A stretch of 64,000 nucleotides of DNA from Maritimibacter dapengensis (lineage in GTDB: Bacteria > Pseudomonadota > Alphaproteobacteria > Rhodobacterales > Rhodobacteraceae): contig NZ_JAHUZE010000004.1 in the NCBI RefSeq assembly GCF_019218265.1, positions 226,001 to 290,000 of the forward strand. The letters are read 5' to 3'. The first letter of the stretch is position 1, and each line of letters starts with the position of its first letter. The notes below the pieces were generated by a model. It was given only the letters and a program-made list of their open reading frames with translations. It was not told where the DNA came from and did no database searches. Shown piece after piece: positions 52,829-63,249 of the stretch. The position numbers were made by a program, and so were the translations under genes.

Positions 52829-53845
52829 ATGAAAAATTCCGTTATTCTCGGCGCCCTGACTGTGGCCGGCTTCATGGCCGGTGCCGCACAGGCCGCGACG
52901 CTGGACGACGTGAAAGCGCGTGGCTCGCTCAAATGCGGGTCGAACTCCGGTCTGACCGGCTTCGCCGCGCCAAACGCCAATGGTGAGTGGGAAGGGTTCG
53001 ATGTTGCCGTGTGCCGTGCGGTTGCAGCAGCCGTTCTTGGCGACCCACAAGCCGTCGAGTTTGTGCCGACGACGCCCAAGACGCGTTTCACGGCGCTGGC
53101 GTCCGGTGAAGTCGACATTCTGTCGCGTAATACGACCTGGACATTGACCCGCGACGTGGATCTCAAGTTCACATTCGTCGGTGTAAACTACTACGACGGG
53201 CAGGGCTTCATCGTTCCCAAGGCACTGGGCGTGTCTTCGGCCAAGGAGCTCGATGGCGCGACCGTCTGCATCCAGACCGGCACCACGACAGAGCTGAACC
53301 TCGCGGATTTCTTCCGCGTCAACAACATCAGCTATGAGCCGGTTCCGATCGAAACCAATGCTGAGGCGCAACAACAATACCTCGCTGGCGCCTGCGACAC
53401 CTATACGACGGATGCGTCCGGTCTTGCCGCCACACGCGCCTCGTTCGAGGCACCGGGCGATCACGTGATCCTGCCGGAAATCATTTCGAAGGAGCCGCTG
53501 GGTCCGCTCGTACGCCATGGTGATGACGAATGGGCCGACATCGTGCGCTGGACGCTGAACGCGCTCATCGCCGCCGAGGAATTCGGCATCACGTCGACGA
53601 ACATCGCGGAACTGTCGAACGGTACCGACAACCCGGAGATCAACCGGATTCTCGGAACCGAAGGCACAATGGGCGAAATGCTTGGCCTCGATGCTGAATG
53701 GGCCAAACGGGCCATCATGGCAGAAGGCAACTATGGTGAGATCTTCGAGAAGAACATCGGGGAGTCCACGCCAATCGGCCTCGCGCGTGGCTTGAACGCT
53801 CAGTACAAGGACGGCGGCCTGCAATACGCACCGCCCTTCCGGTAA
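52829..53845 (+). CDS. bztA: Polar amino-acid ABC transporter, periplasmic binding protein
   Basis: 338 residues from ATG 52829, with GGAAGAGG before it. A signal peptide (about 1-22, ending AQAA) precedes TLDDVKARGSLKCGSNSGLTGFAAPNANGEWEGFDVAVCRAVAAAVLG. The length and the RNTTWTLTRDVDLKFTFVGVNYYDGQGF segment mark the AapJ/BztA subfamily (glutamate, glutamine, aspartate, asparagine). The genes that follow complete a bztABCD system. A TTGACG at 52703 could be a -35 box but the -10 is unclear. Confidence 0.93.
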   Translation: MKNSVILGALTVAGFMAGAAQAATLDDVKARGSLKCGSNSGLTGFAAPNANGEWEGFDVAVCRAVAAAVLGDPQAVEFVPTTPKTRFTALASGEVDILSRNTTWTLTRDVDLKFTFVGVNYYDGQGFIVPKALGVSSAKELDGATVCIQTGTTTELNLADFFRVNNISYEPVPIETNAEAQQQYLAGACDTYTTDASGLAATRASFEAPGDHVILPEIISKEPLGPLVRHGDDEWADIVRWTLNALIAAEEFGITSTNIAELSNGTDNPEINRILGTEGTMGEMLGLDAEWAKRAIMAEGNYGEIFEKNIGESTPIGLARGLNAQYKDGGLQYAPPFR

Positions 53846-53854
53846 GCCAGAGAC

Positions 53855-53884
53855 GGGCGCGGGATCACCCCCGCGCCCTTTTCT
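53855..53884 (+). terminator. terminator-like hairpin between bztA and bztB
   Basis: GGGCGCGGG (53855-53863) pairs perfectly with CCCGCGCCC (53870-53878), followed by TTTT C TTTT. It likely causes partial termination so that the binding protein is made in excess. Confidence 0.82.
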
Positions 53885-53970
53885 TTTCAGGGACAATCAC
53901 AAGAGTATTTCGGGCGCAGGACACAGCGAACAAGCTGTGCGGGAATGATCCGAAATGACGGGGAACCTTC

Positions 53971-55275
53971 ATGGCCACGATGACCGATCCCGAGGGCGGC
54001 ACTTTTCGTCCATCCATGTTGCTCTACGATAGCCGGTATCGCTCAGCCACGATCCAGATCGTAGCTTTGATCGGTTTCCTGCTCTTGATCGGCTGGTTGG
54101 TGAATAACACCGTTCAGAACCTTGCTGATCTTGGTAAATCCGTAGGTTTCGGGTTTCTCGGAGAACGCGCGGGATACGACATCAACCAGCGCCTACTCGA
54201 ATACAGCTCAAACGACTCGCATCTGAGAGCTTCGCTTCTGGGTCTTTTGAACACGCTATTGGTTGCGGTTGCGGGGTGTGCCCTCGCGACAATCGTCGGC
54301 GTTGTCGTCGGGGTCTTGCGGTTGTCGAGCAACTGGCTCGTGGCACGGATCATGACAGTCTATGTCGAGATGTTCCGAAATGTGCCAGTCCTGCTGTGGA
54401 TCGTCCTATCAATGGCGATCTTGATTGAAACCCTACCCCCTCCGTCGGCTTATCGAGGCGACGAACCTGCAGCGAACATGATCGTTGGCGAAAGCATCGC
54501 GCTGACAAATCGCGGGATCTACGTGCCGGAACCGTTGTTCGGACGAATGGACGAGGATGGAGGCTTTGTCTCGTGGCGCCATGGCCTTGGAGATGTATCG
54601 TTGTTCGGCGACGCGTCTTTGCGTTTCGACGTAAGCCTGGACCTCATCGCGATTTTGGCCACCCTTGTGGCAGGTCTTCTCGTGTCCGGCTTGATCAGGA
54701 AACGTGCCGACCGAATACAGAACGCGACGGGTCTTCGTCCCAGAACCTGGTACTGGCGCTGGGGGGTGGTTCTGATCCCGCTCGTCCTATTGCTCTGGGT
54801 GCTCGGGTTCTATCTTGGAAAGCCTGCTCTCCAAGGGTTCAACTTTCAGGGCGGCACGCACCTGCGCAATTCGTTCATCGCTTTGTGGCTCGCCCTGTCG
54901 TTCTATACCGCGGCCTTCATTGCAGAGATCGTGCGGGGCGGCATCCTCGCAATCTCACATGGGCAGACTGAAGCAGCGGCCGCGCTTGGCCTCAGGCAAC
55001 GACGGATCATGTCACTGGTCGTCTTGCCTCAGGCGCTTCGAGTCATAATCCCCCCGCTCATTTCTCAATATCTGAACCTCACCAAGAACTCGTCGCTTGC
55101 CATCGCCGTGGGCTATATGGACCTGACCGGCACGTTGATGGGGATTACGCTGAACCAATCCGGACGCGAGCTCGAGACCGTGCTTCTTACCATGCTCATT
55201 TACCTGTTGATCTCGCTTTCGATCTCAGGCGCGATGAACATTTACAACAACTCCGTCAAGTTGAAGGAGCGTTGA
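53971..55275 (+). CDS. bztB: Polar amino-acid ABC transporter permease
   Basis: 434 residues with about eight membrane spans and a large periplasmic insertion (about 150-205) typical of AapQ/BztB, which are much longer than HisQ-type permeases. The C-terminal EAA-type loop is in RGGILAISHGQTEAAAALGLRQRRIMSLVVLPQALRVIIPPLISQ. It pairs with the next gene, 1 bp downstream. Confidence 0.93.
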   Translation: MATMTDPEGGTFRPSMLLYDSRYRSATIQIVALIGFLLLIGWLVNNTVQNLADLGKSVGFGFLGERAGYDINQRLLEYSSNDSHLRASLLGLLNTLLVAVAGCALATIVGVVVGVLRLSSNWLVARIMTVYVEMFRNVPVLLWIVLSMAILIETLPPPSAYRGDEPAANMIVGESIALTNRGIYVPEPLFGRMDEDGGFVSWRHGLGDVSLFGDASLRFDVSLDLIAILATLVAGLLVSGLIRKRADRIQNATGLRPRTWYWRWGVVLIPLVLLLWVLGFYLGKPALQGFNFQGGTHLRNSFIALWLALSFYTAAFIAEIVRGGILAISHGQTEAAAALGLRQRRIMSLVVLPQALRVIIPPLISQYLNLTKNSSLAIAVGYMDLTGTLMGITLNQSGRELETVLLTMLIYLLISLSISGAMNIYNNSVKLKER

Positions 55276-55276
55276 G

Positions 55277-56578
55277 ATGGCTGGCCTTTCCTACGTCCGC
55301 GTTGAAATGCTCCCCGAACGAGAGCCTCCGGTCTCGGAAGTCGGCTTGATCGGATGGCTGAAATCGAACCTGTTTTCCGGCTGGTTCAACACGATCCTGA
55401 CGTTGATATCGCTCTATTTCATTTACGCGCTCGTCTCCTCGATCCTGCCGTGGCTCTGGTCCCCAACCTGGGCAGCGCAGTCTCTCAATGAGTGCCGTGA
55501 AATCGTTTCGGACCTTGGCAAGGAACATGGCGGTGCCTGCTACGGAGTGATCCGGGAGCGGTGGCAGCAGTTGCTCTTTGGCTTCTACCCCGATGAACTT
55601 CGCTGGCGGCCGATCTTGACGCTCATTTTGCTTTTCGTCGCGTTGGCGCCGGTGCTTTTCACCGAAGCGTTTCCCGCCAAAATGCTTTGGTTCACCGGGG
55701 CGTTCCTGTTCCTTGCGCCGTGGCTTATGTGGGGTGGCGTGATCTGGACGCCTTTGCTGGTCGCGGCGGGCCTTGTCATCGGCTTCTATGCGTTCAAGTT
55801 CTCTGCGGGCGCGATTGGTAATCTGGCGGCAATAATCCTGGCGATTGCCTTGCCGATTCTATGGTGGATGTTCGCCATCGGGCCGATTTCACAAGGTCTC
55901 GCCAGCATCATCCCGTTCGGCATCGAAGTGGTCGAGAGCCGTCTGTTCGGCGGCTTCATGTTGTCCGTGTGGATCGGTGTCGTCGCGATTGCCATATCTC
56001 TGTTTCTCGGCGTAGTGCTGGCGCTTGGGCGGCAATCCGAACTGATGATCGTAAAGTATCTTTCGGTCGGGTTCATCGAGTTCATCCGTGGCGTTCCTTT
56101 GATCACCTTGCTCTTTGTGGCGTCGACCTTGCTCAACATCTTCATGCCGCCAGGGACCAACTTCGATATCATTCTGAGGGTCATGATCATGGCGACCCTG
56201 TTTGCGTCGGCCTATATCGCCGAAGTCATCAGGGGTGGGCTGGCGGCCTTGCCGCGCGGGCAGTATGAGGCCGCCGATGCGCTTGGGCTGGATTACTGGA
56301 AATCCCAGAGGCTGATCATCCTGCCTCAAGCTTTGAAAATATCCATCCCAGGGATCGTCTCGACCTTCATCGGATTGTTCAAGGACACGACGTTGGTTTC
56401 GATCATCGGCCTTCTCGATCCAATCGGCCTTACAGGTTCTATTCGAGCCGACGCAAATTGGAATGGTATCATCTGGGAGCTATACGGGTTCATCGCGATC
56501 CTGTTCTTTATCTCGTGCTTCTCCATGTCCCGTTACTCCATGTGGCTTGAGCGCAAGCTGCGCAAAGGTCATCAATAA
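55277..56578 (+). CDS. bztC: Polar amino-acid ABC transporter permease
   Basis: 433 residues, with hydrophobic spans throughout. The permease loop is RGGLAALPRGQYEAADALGLDYWKSQRLIILPQALKISIPGIVSTFIGLFKDT. The long N-terminal half with several extra spans is typical of AapM/BztC. It is followed by the ATPase gene at 12 bp. Confidence 0.93.
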   Translation: MAGLSYVRVEMLPEREPPVSEVGLIGWLKSNLFSGWFNTILTLISLYFIYALVSSILPWLWSPTWAAQSLNECREIVSDLGKEHGGACYGVIRERWQQLLFGFYPDELRWRPILTLILLFVALAPVLFTEAFPAKMLWFTGAFLFLAPWLMWGGVIWTPLLVAAGLVIGFYAFKFSAGAIGNLAAIILAIALPILWWMFAIGPISQGLASIIPFGIEVVESRLFGGFMLSVWIGVVAIAISLFLGVVLALGRQSELMIVKYLSVGFIEFIRGVPLITLLFVASTLLNIFMPPGTNFDIILRVMIMATLFASAYIAEVIRGGLAALPRGQYEAADALGLDYWKSQRLIILPQALKISIPGIVSTFIGLFKDTTLVSIIGLLDPIGLTGSIRADANWNGIIWELYGFIAILFFISCFSMSRYSMWLERKLRKGHQ

Positions 56579-56590
56579 AGGATCAATGAA

Positions 56591-57382
56591 ATGTCCACGC
56601 TCGAACTCGACACTCAGGTTGATGCGTCCCGGATGGAGATCTCGGATGAGGTGGCCATCGAAATATCAGACATGAACAAATGGTTCGGGACGTTCCATGT
56701 CCTTCGCGACATCAACTTGACCGTCAACCGCGGTGAACGGATCGTCATCTGCGGGCCATCTGGTTCGGGAAAGTCGACCCTTATCCGGTGCATCAACCGA
56801 CTTGAAGAACATCAGGCCGGGTCGATCGTGGTGGATGGAACGGAGTTGAATTCGGACCTCAAGAACGTCGACAAGGTGCGCTCTGAGGTTGGGATGGTCT
56901 TCCAGCATTTCAACCTGTTCCCGCACCTCACCGTTCTTGAAAACTGCACGTTGGCGCCGATCTGGGTGCGCAAAGTGCCGCGGAAGGAAGCGGTCGAGCG
57001 GGCAATGCATTTTCTCGAGAAGGTTAAGATACCGGATCAGGCGATGAAGTATCCAGGCCAGCTTTCAGGCGGTCAGCAGCAACGGGTCGCAATCGCCAGG
57101 TCGCTGTGCATGATGCCACGCATCATGCTGTTCGACGAACCGACTTCGGCGCTCGATCCAGAAATGATCAAGGAAGTGCTCGACACGATGATCGAACTGG
57201 CCGAGGAGGGCATGACGATGCTCTGCGTCACCCACGAGATGGGTTTCGCGCAGGCCGTCGCGAACCGAGTGATTTTCATGGCTGATGGTCAGATCGTCGA
57301 ACAGAACGAGCCGCACGAATTCTTCAATAATCCGAAATCGGAACGCACTCAGCAGTTCCTGAGCCAGATCATCGGACACTGA
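56591..57382 (+). CDS. bztD: Polar amino-acid ABC transporter ATP-binding protein
   Basis: 263 residues. Walker A GPSGSGKST (about 54-62), Q-loop MVFQHFNLFPH, signature LSGGQQQRVAIARSL, Walker B IMLFDEPTSALDPE and the switch His in VTHEMGFA are all present. It energises uptake by the BztB-BztC pair. It ends 9 bp from the convergent sixA stop. Confidence 0.96.
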   Translation: MSTLELDTQVDASRMEISDEVAIEISDMNKWFGTFHVLRDINLTVNRGERIVICGPSGSGKSTLIRCINRLEEHQAGSIVVDGTELNSDLKNVDKVRSEVGMVFQHFNLFPHLTVLENCTLAPIWVRKVPRKEAVERAMHFLEKVKIPDQAMKYPGQLSGGQQQRVAIARSLCMMPRIMLFDEPTSALDPEMIKEVLDTMIELAEEGMTMLCVTHEMGFAQAVANRVIFMADGQIVEQNEPHEFFNNPKSERTQQFLSQIIGH

Positions 57383-57391
57383 TATCCGCGA

Positions 57392-57934
57392 TTACGCGGC
57401 GGTTGCTTTTGCCGTCGCTTGTTCTTCCGCTGCGATAAGGTCGCGGGGGACCACGAAATCGACGAGCTTGCCGCTCCGCCACGTGATTTCGTCCCAGCTC
57501 TCCACGTCGAAATCGACGACGGATGTCGCACCTGTCGGGTAGCGGTCGAAGATATGCATGGCCGGAGGCGTATCGACGATCGCCTGCGCCATATAGGACA
57601 CGCCCGGGTTGTGCGCGACGAGCATCACAGTCTTGCCGGAACAACCTTTGAGTATGTTCAACATTACATCCGGCTCGGCCAGATAAAGCGACGACGCGAA
57701 ATCCGGCTCGGCCGTGAATCCCGCTTCGCGCGACATGAGCTCCCATGTCTCGCGGGTGCGCTCCGAGGACGAAATGACAACTTCGTCGGGTATGTAAACC
57801 TTGGCAGCGAGGAAGCGTCCCAATGCACTGGCCGAAGCACGCCCGCGCTTGTTCAGCGGTCGGTCGTGGTCAGTCATGAGGGGATCGTCCCAGCTGGATT
57901 TTGCGTGTCGCGTCAGGATCAGGCGCAAAGTCAT
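57392..57934 (-). CDS. sixA: SixA-type histidine phosphatase
   Basis: 180 residues. The phosphohistidine motif is LTRHAKSSWDDP (H10), the phosphate-binding Arg in SSSERTRET (R59) and the second His in VAHNPGVS (H108). SixA of E. coli removes phosphate from phosphotransfer proteins; broader substrates are possible here. It is convergent with bztD and lies 81 bp downstream of the argB stop. Confidence 0.82.
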   Translation of the reverse strand: MTLRLILTRHAKSSWDDPLMTDHDRPLNKRGRASASALGRFLAAKVYIPDEVVISSSERTRETWELMSREAGFTAEPDFASSLYLAEPDVMLNILKGCSGKTVMLVAHNPGVSYMAQAIVDTPPAMHIFDRYPTGATSVVDFDVESWDEITWRSGKLVDFVVPRDLIAAEEQATAKATAA

Positions 57935-58015
57935 GAATGTAGTCCTCCCGGGTGAGCGGACAACCTAGACCAGCGATCGACTCGCGACAAGCTGCACTGC
58001 AGCACGTTGGCGGGT

Positions 58016-58879
58016 TTACCCCTGACGGATGAGTGACCCCGGCCCTTGCTCGGTATAAAGCTCTAATAAACAAGCGTTTTCTATGCGGCCATCGAGAATG
58101 ACCACGGCTCGGACGCCACCTTCGATGGCCGAAAGCGCGGTCTCGGTCTTGGGGATCATGCCGCCGCCAATCGTCCCGTCCGAGATCATCTCGCGAATTT
58201 GCAACGCGGTGAGTTCCGTCACCCAGTTTCCGTCTCGTCCTTTGACGCCCGGCACGTCGGTCAGAAGGAGCAGCCGGTCTGCTTTGAGTGCCGCGGCGAT
58301 TGCACCTGCGGCGGTGTCGCCGTTCACGTTGAAGGTTTCACCGTCCCGACCGACGCCGATAGGCGCGATGACCGGGATCGTCTCGCTCTCCGCCAAGCGT
58401 TCTAGAACGAAGGGATCGACCTCGACCGGCGTGCCGACGAAACCGAGTTTGGGATCAGTCGGCTCGCAGACCATGAGGTTCGCATCCTTGCCCGACAAAC
58501 CGACAGCGCGGCCGCCCTCGGCATTGATCGCCTGAACGATCCGCTTGTTCACGCGACCGGCAAGCACCATTTCGACCACTTCAATGGTGGCTTCATCGGT
58601 GACACGTTTGCCCCCGATCCATTCGCTCTCGACGCCAAGCTTCTTGAGCATGTCGTTGATCATGGGCCCGCCGCCGTGGACGACCACGGGGTTCACCCCG
58701 ACATGCCGCATCAGCACGATATCGCGCGCAAAACTGGCCATCGCGTCGTCGTCGCCCATCGCATTGCCACCGAACTTGATGACGACTGTCGCGCCTTCAT
58801 ATCGTTGCAGGTAAGGCAGCGCCTCGTTCAATGTGCGCGCGGTGGCGATCCAATCGCGGTTCATGCTGAGCTTTCTCAT
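58016..58879 (-). CDS. argB: N-acetylglutamate kinase
   Basis: 287 residues from ATG 58879, preferred over ATG 58864 because GAGGA lies at the right distance. [28 protein letters not shown] and [32 protein letters not shown] are the substrate- and ATP-binding segments. It performs the second step of arginine synthesis. The N-terminal helix is of the arginine-feedback-sensitive, hexameric type. It lies between engB and sixA on the minus strand. Confidence 0.97.
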   Translation of the reverse strand: MRKLSMNRDWIATARTLNEALPYLQRYEGATVVIKFGGNAMGDDDAMASFARDIVLMRHVGVNPVVVHGGGPMINDMLKKLGVESEWIGGKRVTDEATIEVVEMVLAGRVNKRIVQAINAEGGRAVGLSGKDANLMVCEPTDPKLGFVGTPVEVDPFVLERLAESETIPVIAPIGVGRDGETFNVNGDTAAGAIAAALKADRLLLLTDVPGVKGRDGNWVTELTALQIREMISDGTIGGGMIPKTETALSAIEGGVRAVVILDGRIENACLLELYTEQGPGSLIRQG

Positions 58880-58953
58880 AGACGATCCTCGGGTTCGAAA
58901 CGTTGTTACGCGAGGGGTGGCGAGCGGGCAAGTACGGGTGAGCGGAGCTCACG

Positions 58954-59607
58954 TCAGCCAATTGAGGCGATGATTGCACGCAAGGTAGCAATACCGTCGC
59001 CCTTTTCCGATGAGGTCAGGACGATTTCGGGGAAGGCTGCGGGGTGTTTCGACAGCTTTTCGCGGACCTGCGCCAACACACGTTCGCGGTCTTTCGCTTT
59101 GACCTTATCGGCTTTGGTCAAGACCACCTGAAACGTCACGGCGGCGCTATCGAGCAGTGACAGGATCTCGTCATCCACACCCTTAATGCCGTGACGGTGG
59201 TCGATGAGTACGAAAGCACGGCGAAGCGTGGCACGGCCTTGCAGGTAGGATTTGAGTAGCCGCTGCCATTTTTGCACCTTTTCAAGTGGTGCATTTGCGT
59301 ATCCGTAGCCGGGCAAATCGACGAGATATGGGCCGCCGGACGTGGTGAAATAATTGATTTCCTGTGTGCGTCCGGGGGTATTCGACGCGCGTGCAAGTCC
59401 TTTGCGGCCAGTGAGCGCGTTGATCAGGCTCGACTTCCCGACATTGGATCGGCCTGCGAAGCAGACCTCGATCCGGTCGTCGGGGGGCAGGCCCGACATG
59501 GCGACGACGCCTTTGAGAAACTCGGTCTCGCCGGCGAACAGCTTGCGGCCTGCCTCGCGGGTCAAGTCATCTGGCGGTTCGGCCAAAGGGAAGGGCAGAG
59601 ACGCCAT
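58954..59607 (-). CDS. engB: Ribosome biogenesis GTPase EngB (YsxC/YihA)
   Basis: 217 residues. G1 is [10 protein letters not shown] (about 51-60), G3 DLPGYGYA, G4 TKADK and G5 TSSEKGDG. It assists late 50S assembly. It begins 7 bp after the yidC stop, a pairing seen in many alphaproteobacteria. Confidence 0.96.
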   Translation of the reverse strand: MASLPFPLAEPPDDLTREAGRKLFAGETEFLKGVVAMSGLPPDDRIEVCFAGRSNVGKSSLINALTGRKGLARASNTPGRTQEINYFTTSGGPYLVDLPGYGYANAPLEKVQKWQRLLKSYLQGRATLRRAFVLIDHRHGIKGVDDEILSLLDSAAVTFQVVLTKADKVKAKDRERVLAQVREKLSKHPAAFPEIVLTSSEKGDGIATLRAIIASIG

Positions 59608-59614
59608 GATGCGG

Positions 59615-61450
59615 CTACTTTTCCTCTTTCGGCTTTCGCTTGAAGCTCGACTTGATGTTGCCGAAGATATCCGGCTTCGCGCCGTGGCTGCGCATGATCG
59701 TGTATTGCTGGATGAAGGTCAGCGTGTTGTTCGTGATCCAGTAGAGCACGAGACCCGATGCGAACCGCCCCAGCATGAACATGAAGACCCAAGGCATCCA
59801 CGCCATGATCGTCGCCTGTGTCGCGTCTGCAGGCGCTGGATTGAGCTTTTGTTGCAGCCACATTGAAATGCCGAGCAGGATGGGCAGGATGCCAAGCGAA
59901 AAGAAGAAGAACCAACTCGTTGGGTCCGGTGCAGCATTCGGCAGAATGCCGAACAGGTTCAGGATCGACGACGGGTCGGGCGCGGAAAGGTCACGTATCC
60001 AGCCGAACCAGGGTTCATGTCGCAATTCGAGCGTCACGAAGACCACTTTGTAGAGTGAAAACCAGATCGGGATCTGCAAGAGGATGGGCAGGCAGCCCGA
60101 GGCGGGGTTCACCTTCTCGCGCTTATAAAGCTCCATCATTTCCTGCTGGACCTTCATCTTGTCGTCGCCAGCATTTTCGCGGATCTGTTCCATCTGCGGC
60201 TGGAGTTCTTTCATCTTGGCCATCGAGACATAGGACCGATAGGCGAGGGGGAAGAGAACCATCTTGATGACGAACGTCAGGGCGATGATAGACCAGCCCA
60301 TATTTCCGATGAACGAATGCAGCCAATGCAGAACCGCAAAGATCGGTTTCGTCAGAAAAAAGAACATGCCCCAGTCGATCGAGTCGATGAACCGATAGAT
60401 GCCCTCGTTGTTCTGATATTCACGGATCGTGTCCCATTCCTTCGCCCCGGCAAAGAGGCGCGTGGTGACCTCGGTCGTGGCGCCTGGCGCGACTTCGACG
60501 GTGGGGAGCCGTGTTTCCGTTTGGTAAATATCTGAACCGGGTAGGTATTTGACAGCCGACGTGAAGGGCTGACCGGACTGCGGAATAAGAGCGGTCTCCC
60601 AATAATGGTCGGTGAAACCGATCCAGCCATTTTCAGCGACCGACGACAACTCGACAGGGGCACGTTCATTCGGGTCCACGTCGAGATCTACGACATCGTC
60701 ATAATCGATCTCCGACAGTTCGTCGTCGGTCTGCCGTATGACACCCTCATGGAGGATGAAGAAGCCTTTTAGATTCTGCGGTTCGCCATGCCTGGCGATG
60801 ATGCCGTAGGGCGCAAGCCGCTGGGCCGTGTCCGTGGCATTCTCGACAGATTGGGTGACTGTGAACAGATAATCCTCGTCCACCGAGATGGTACGCCGGA
60901 ACGTCATGCCCTGGGCGTTCTCCCAAGCCAGCGTGATCGGACTGTCCGGTGTAAGAGATTCGCCGGTCTCGAGGTTCCACTCGGTGAAAGCATCGGGCAC
61001 GTCATCCGCGCCAAGACCGCCCCCGGGGACCCAGCCATAAAGCGTGTAATAGGCTGAATCCTGCCCTGCCGGTTTCAAGAGAGTCACGGTGTCGGACGAA
61101 GGGTCGAGCGAGACTTTGTAATCGGTCAGATGGAGGTCGTCGATCCGTCCCCCAATGAGTGAGATCGACCCTGAAAGCTTCGGCGTTTCGATCCGCACGC
61201 GGGGACTGTCTACAACGTCGCTGCCAGCATCCGGTGCCGGCGCGGCTTGTTCTGTGGGAGCCGTATCGACTCCCGAAGGTGGTGCCGCAGCACCGTCGTT
61301 TTCAGTGGTCGCTCCGGGTGCGAGTGTTTCGGCAACTTCTTCCGGTTGCGGGACCTCGCCCTCTTCGGGCGGGAAAAGGATTACCCAACCGGTGATGACG
61401 AGAAAACTCAGCACCGTTGCCAGAATAAGGTTCTTGTTCTGGTTTTCCAT
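59615..61450 (-). CDS. yidC: Membrane protein insertase YidC
   Basis: 611 residues. It has an N-terminal membrane anchor ([21 protein letters not shown]), an acidic Ala/Pro-rich linker, a large periplasmic beta-sandwich (about 70-350) and the conserved five-span insertase core from about 355, with [25 protein letters not shown]. The C-terminus is basic and ends in Lys residues. The rnpA/rpmH genes that often accompany yidC are not here; an EAL-domain gene lies upstream. Confidence 0.97.
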   Translation of the reverse strand: MENQNKNLILATVLSFLVITGWVILFPPEEGEVPQPEEVAETLAPGATTENDGAAAPPSGVDTAPTEQAAPAPDAGSDVVDSPRVRIETPKLSGSISLIGGRIDDLHLTDYKVSLDPSSDTVTLLKPAGQDSAYYTLYGWVPGGGLGADDVPDAFTEWNLETGESLTPDSPITLAWENAQGMTFRRTISVDEDYLFTVTQSVENATDTAQRLAPYGIIARHGEPQNLKGFFILHEGVIRQTDDELSEIDYDDVVDLDVDPNERAPVELSSVAENGWIGFTDHYWETALIPQSGQPFTSAVKYLPGSDIYQTETRLPTVEVAPGATTEVTTRLFAGAKEWDTIREYQNNEGIYRFIDSIDWGMFFFLTKPIFAVLHWLHSFIGNMGWSIIALTFVIKMVLFPLAYRSYVSMAKMKELQPQMEQIRENAGDDKMKVQQEMMELYKREKVNPASGCLPILLQIPIWFSLYKVVFVTLELRHEPWFGWIRDLSAPDPSSILNLFGILPNAAPDPTSWFFFFSLGILPILLGISMWLQQKLNPAPADATQATIMAWMPWVFMFMLGRFASGLVLYWITNNTLTFIQQYTIMRSHGAKPDIFGNIKSSFKRKPKEEK

Positions 61451-61613
61451 GGAGGCCCACCAATCGTTCTTTCGGGTCAGGTGGGTTCAAACGCCCGCCA
61501 GCGCAAACGTCAAGCAGTTTTCCCGTGATCGGACTGGCTTTCAACGTCCGATCTGACGATTTTACGAATGCCGTCACGGACGAACCAGACGGGATTTCCG
61601 GGTTGAAGTCTGC

Positions 61614-63167
61614 TTAGGCATCCCGCGCCCGCGGTCCGATGTCAGGGACAGGCGGAATTTTTGCATGGTGCGCAGCGATCCAGTCCGATGTTTCACAGAA
61701 CCTCATGGGCCGGGCGATGGAATAGCCTTGCACGTGACCGCACCCCAATTGTGCAAGCATCGCGTGTTCGCCGTGCGTCTCTACGCCTTCGCCAAGTGTT
61801 TCCAAACCCAACCTTTCGGCCATGGTTAGGATCGCGGCAACCATGTTCTGTTGATCTCGGTCCGTATCGACCTGGCTAATGAACGAACGGTCGATCTTGA
61901 TGCGAGTGACGTCGAACCGTCGTATGTTCGAGATCGAGGCGTGTCCAGTTCCGAAATTGTCGAGGTCGATACCACAACCAAGCCGCGATAACGCTGCGAT
62001 GTTTCGCGTCGTCATGTCGTCTTCAGACTGCGCAACCACATTCTCGAGCACCTCTACGACAAGACGCGAGGGCGCCAGGTCGAATCGGTCGAGTTCCCAT
62101 CTGATTTTCTCGAACAGCCGGGGATCGCGAAGTTCATCGGGAGAGAAATTGACGGCGACGTTCGGCACGTGAAGGCCCGATTGATCCCATGTTCTCAGCG
62201 CCGAGAGTGTGTGGAAGAGCATCACTTCTCCCAAACGCTCAAACAAGCCTGCTTCCGCGATTGCAGGCAGAAAGGCGGCAGGAGCGACCTGGCCTTTTTC
62301 AGGATGTTCCCAACGTGCGAGAGCCTCGAAGCCGGTCAGTTCGCCCGTGTGTGTCGACACCTGAGGTTGGAACCAAGGTTTGATTTCACCCTCGTCGAGC
62401 GCTCGAACGACTTCTTTCGTCAAATTATCGGGGACCGAAACGCGCGGCCTCATACCTTGCGAAAAAGCGCGTATTGAGCCCGGTCCGGCTTTCTGAGCCT
62501 CGTCCAATGCACTTTCGGCCGCATCCAGCAAACTCTCGCCTGTCTGGTCGGGCACTCTCGATGGCAACGCGAAGCCGACGCAGGCGGTCAGCAACACACG
62601 GGTCCCGTCGAGTGATATCGGTTGACCGAGAGCATCCTGCATGCGCCCGGCAAGCTGGATCATGCTTTCAAGATCGGTGCGTGGCGTCTTCGCGAGCGCC
62701 ATTCCGAAACGCCCGGGTTTCAGCGCGGTAGTGATGTCTGCCTCGCGAAGCGTTTCGCGGACTCGATCAGCACAGGCTCGTAGTATTGTTTCCGCCCCAC
62801 CATCGCCGAACTGCGCAGAGAGTGCCGCAGCGTTGTCAATTTCGATGACGACACAGACTGGCGGGTCGCCCAGCGCATTGGCCCCGTCGGACATGGCATC
62901 GTCCAGACAGGTCAAGAGACGATCGCGGCCGGGTAATCCGGTCACGTTGTCGCGTTTTGGCGCTTTTTCCCACGGGAATCGCAATGATCCTGTGAAGGCA
63001 AGAAGTGCCGGTGTCGTGACCGCGAAGACGAGAAGCGCGCCTTCACCGCCGAACCAATAAGCACCAAGCATGACTGCGGGAAGGAACGCCAAAGCATGAG
63101 GGCCGAACATGCCTTTCCTGAATCGCGCAAGAGCATTGCTTCGGTCCGTTGCTATTCTGAAACCCAT
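61614..63167 (-). CDS. Degenerate GGDEF/EAL-domain protein
   Basis: 517 residues from ATG 63167. Two membrane segments (about 24-59) are followed by a GGDEF-type domain whose active-site loop is KPGRF (150-154), not GGDEF, so no diguanylate cyclase activity is expected. The EAL domain keeps EAL (281-283), N340, E375, K424 and E461 but has DN instead of DD in the DDFGTG loop (Asn404), which removes one metal ligand of active phosphodiesterases. It may bind c-di-GMP or hydrolyse it weakly. An in-frame TTG upstream (63236) was not chosen. It lies between ttcA and yidC. Confidence 0.85.
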   Translation of the reverse strand: MGFRIATDRSNALARFRKGMFGPHALAFLPAVMLGAYWFGGEGALLVFAVTTPALLAFTGSLRFPWEKAPKRDNVTGLPGRDRLLTCLDDAMSDGANALGDPPVCVVIEIDNAAALSAQFGDGGAETILRACADRVRETLREADITTALKPGRFGMALAKTPRTDLESMIQLAGRMQDALGQPISLDGTRVLLTACVGFALPSRVPDQTGESLLDAAESALDEAQKAGPGSIRAFSQGMRPRVSVPDNLTKEVVRALDEGEIKPWFQPQVSTHTGELTGFEALARWEHPEKGQVAPAAFLPAIAEAGLFERLGEVMLFHTLSALRTWDQSGLHVPNVAVNFSPDELRDPRLFEKIRWELDRFDLAPSRLVVEVLENVVAQSEDDMTTRNIAALSRLGCGIDLDNFGTGHASISNIRRFDVTRIKIDRSFISQVDTDRDQQNMVAAILTMAERLGLETLGEGVETHGEHAMLAQLGCGHVQGYSIARPMRFCETSDWIAAHHAKIPPVPDIGPRARDA

Positions 63168-63249
63168 CACGATTGTCCGCTGGTCCGTGCGGGGAACTTC
63201 CCCCGCTGGACCGGGACCATAGAATCGACGAGTCAATCAGCAGTTAACG

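Noticed and set aside
63168-63236. TTG start at 63236 for the GGDEF/EAL protein.
   Set aside because: The extra 23 residues are polar and lack a good ribosome-binding site; ATG 63167 leads directly into the membrane segment.
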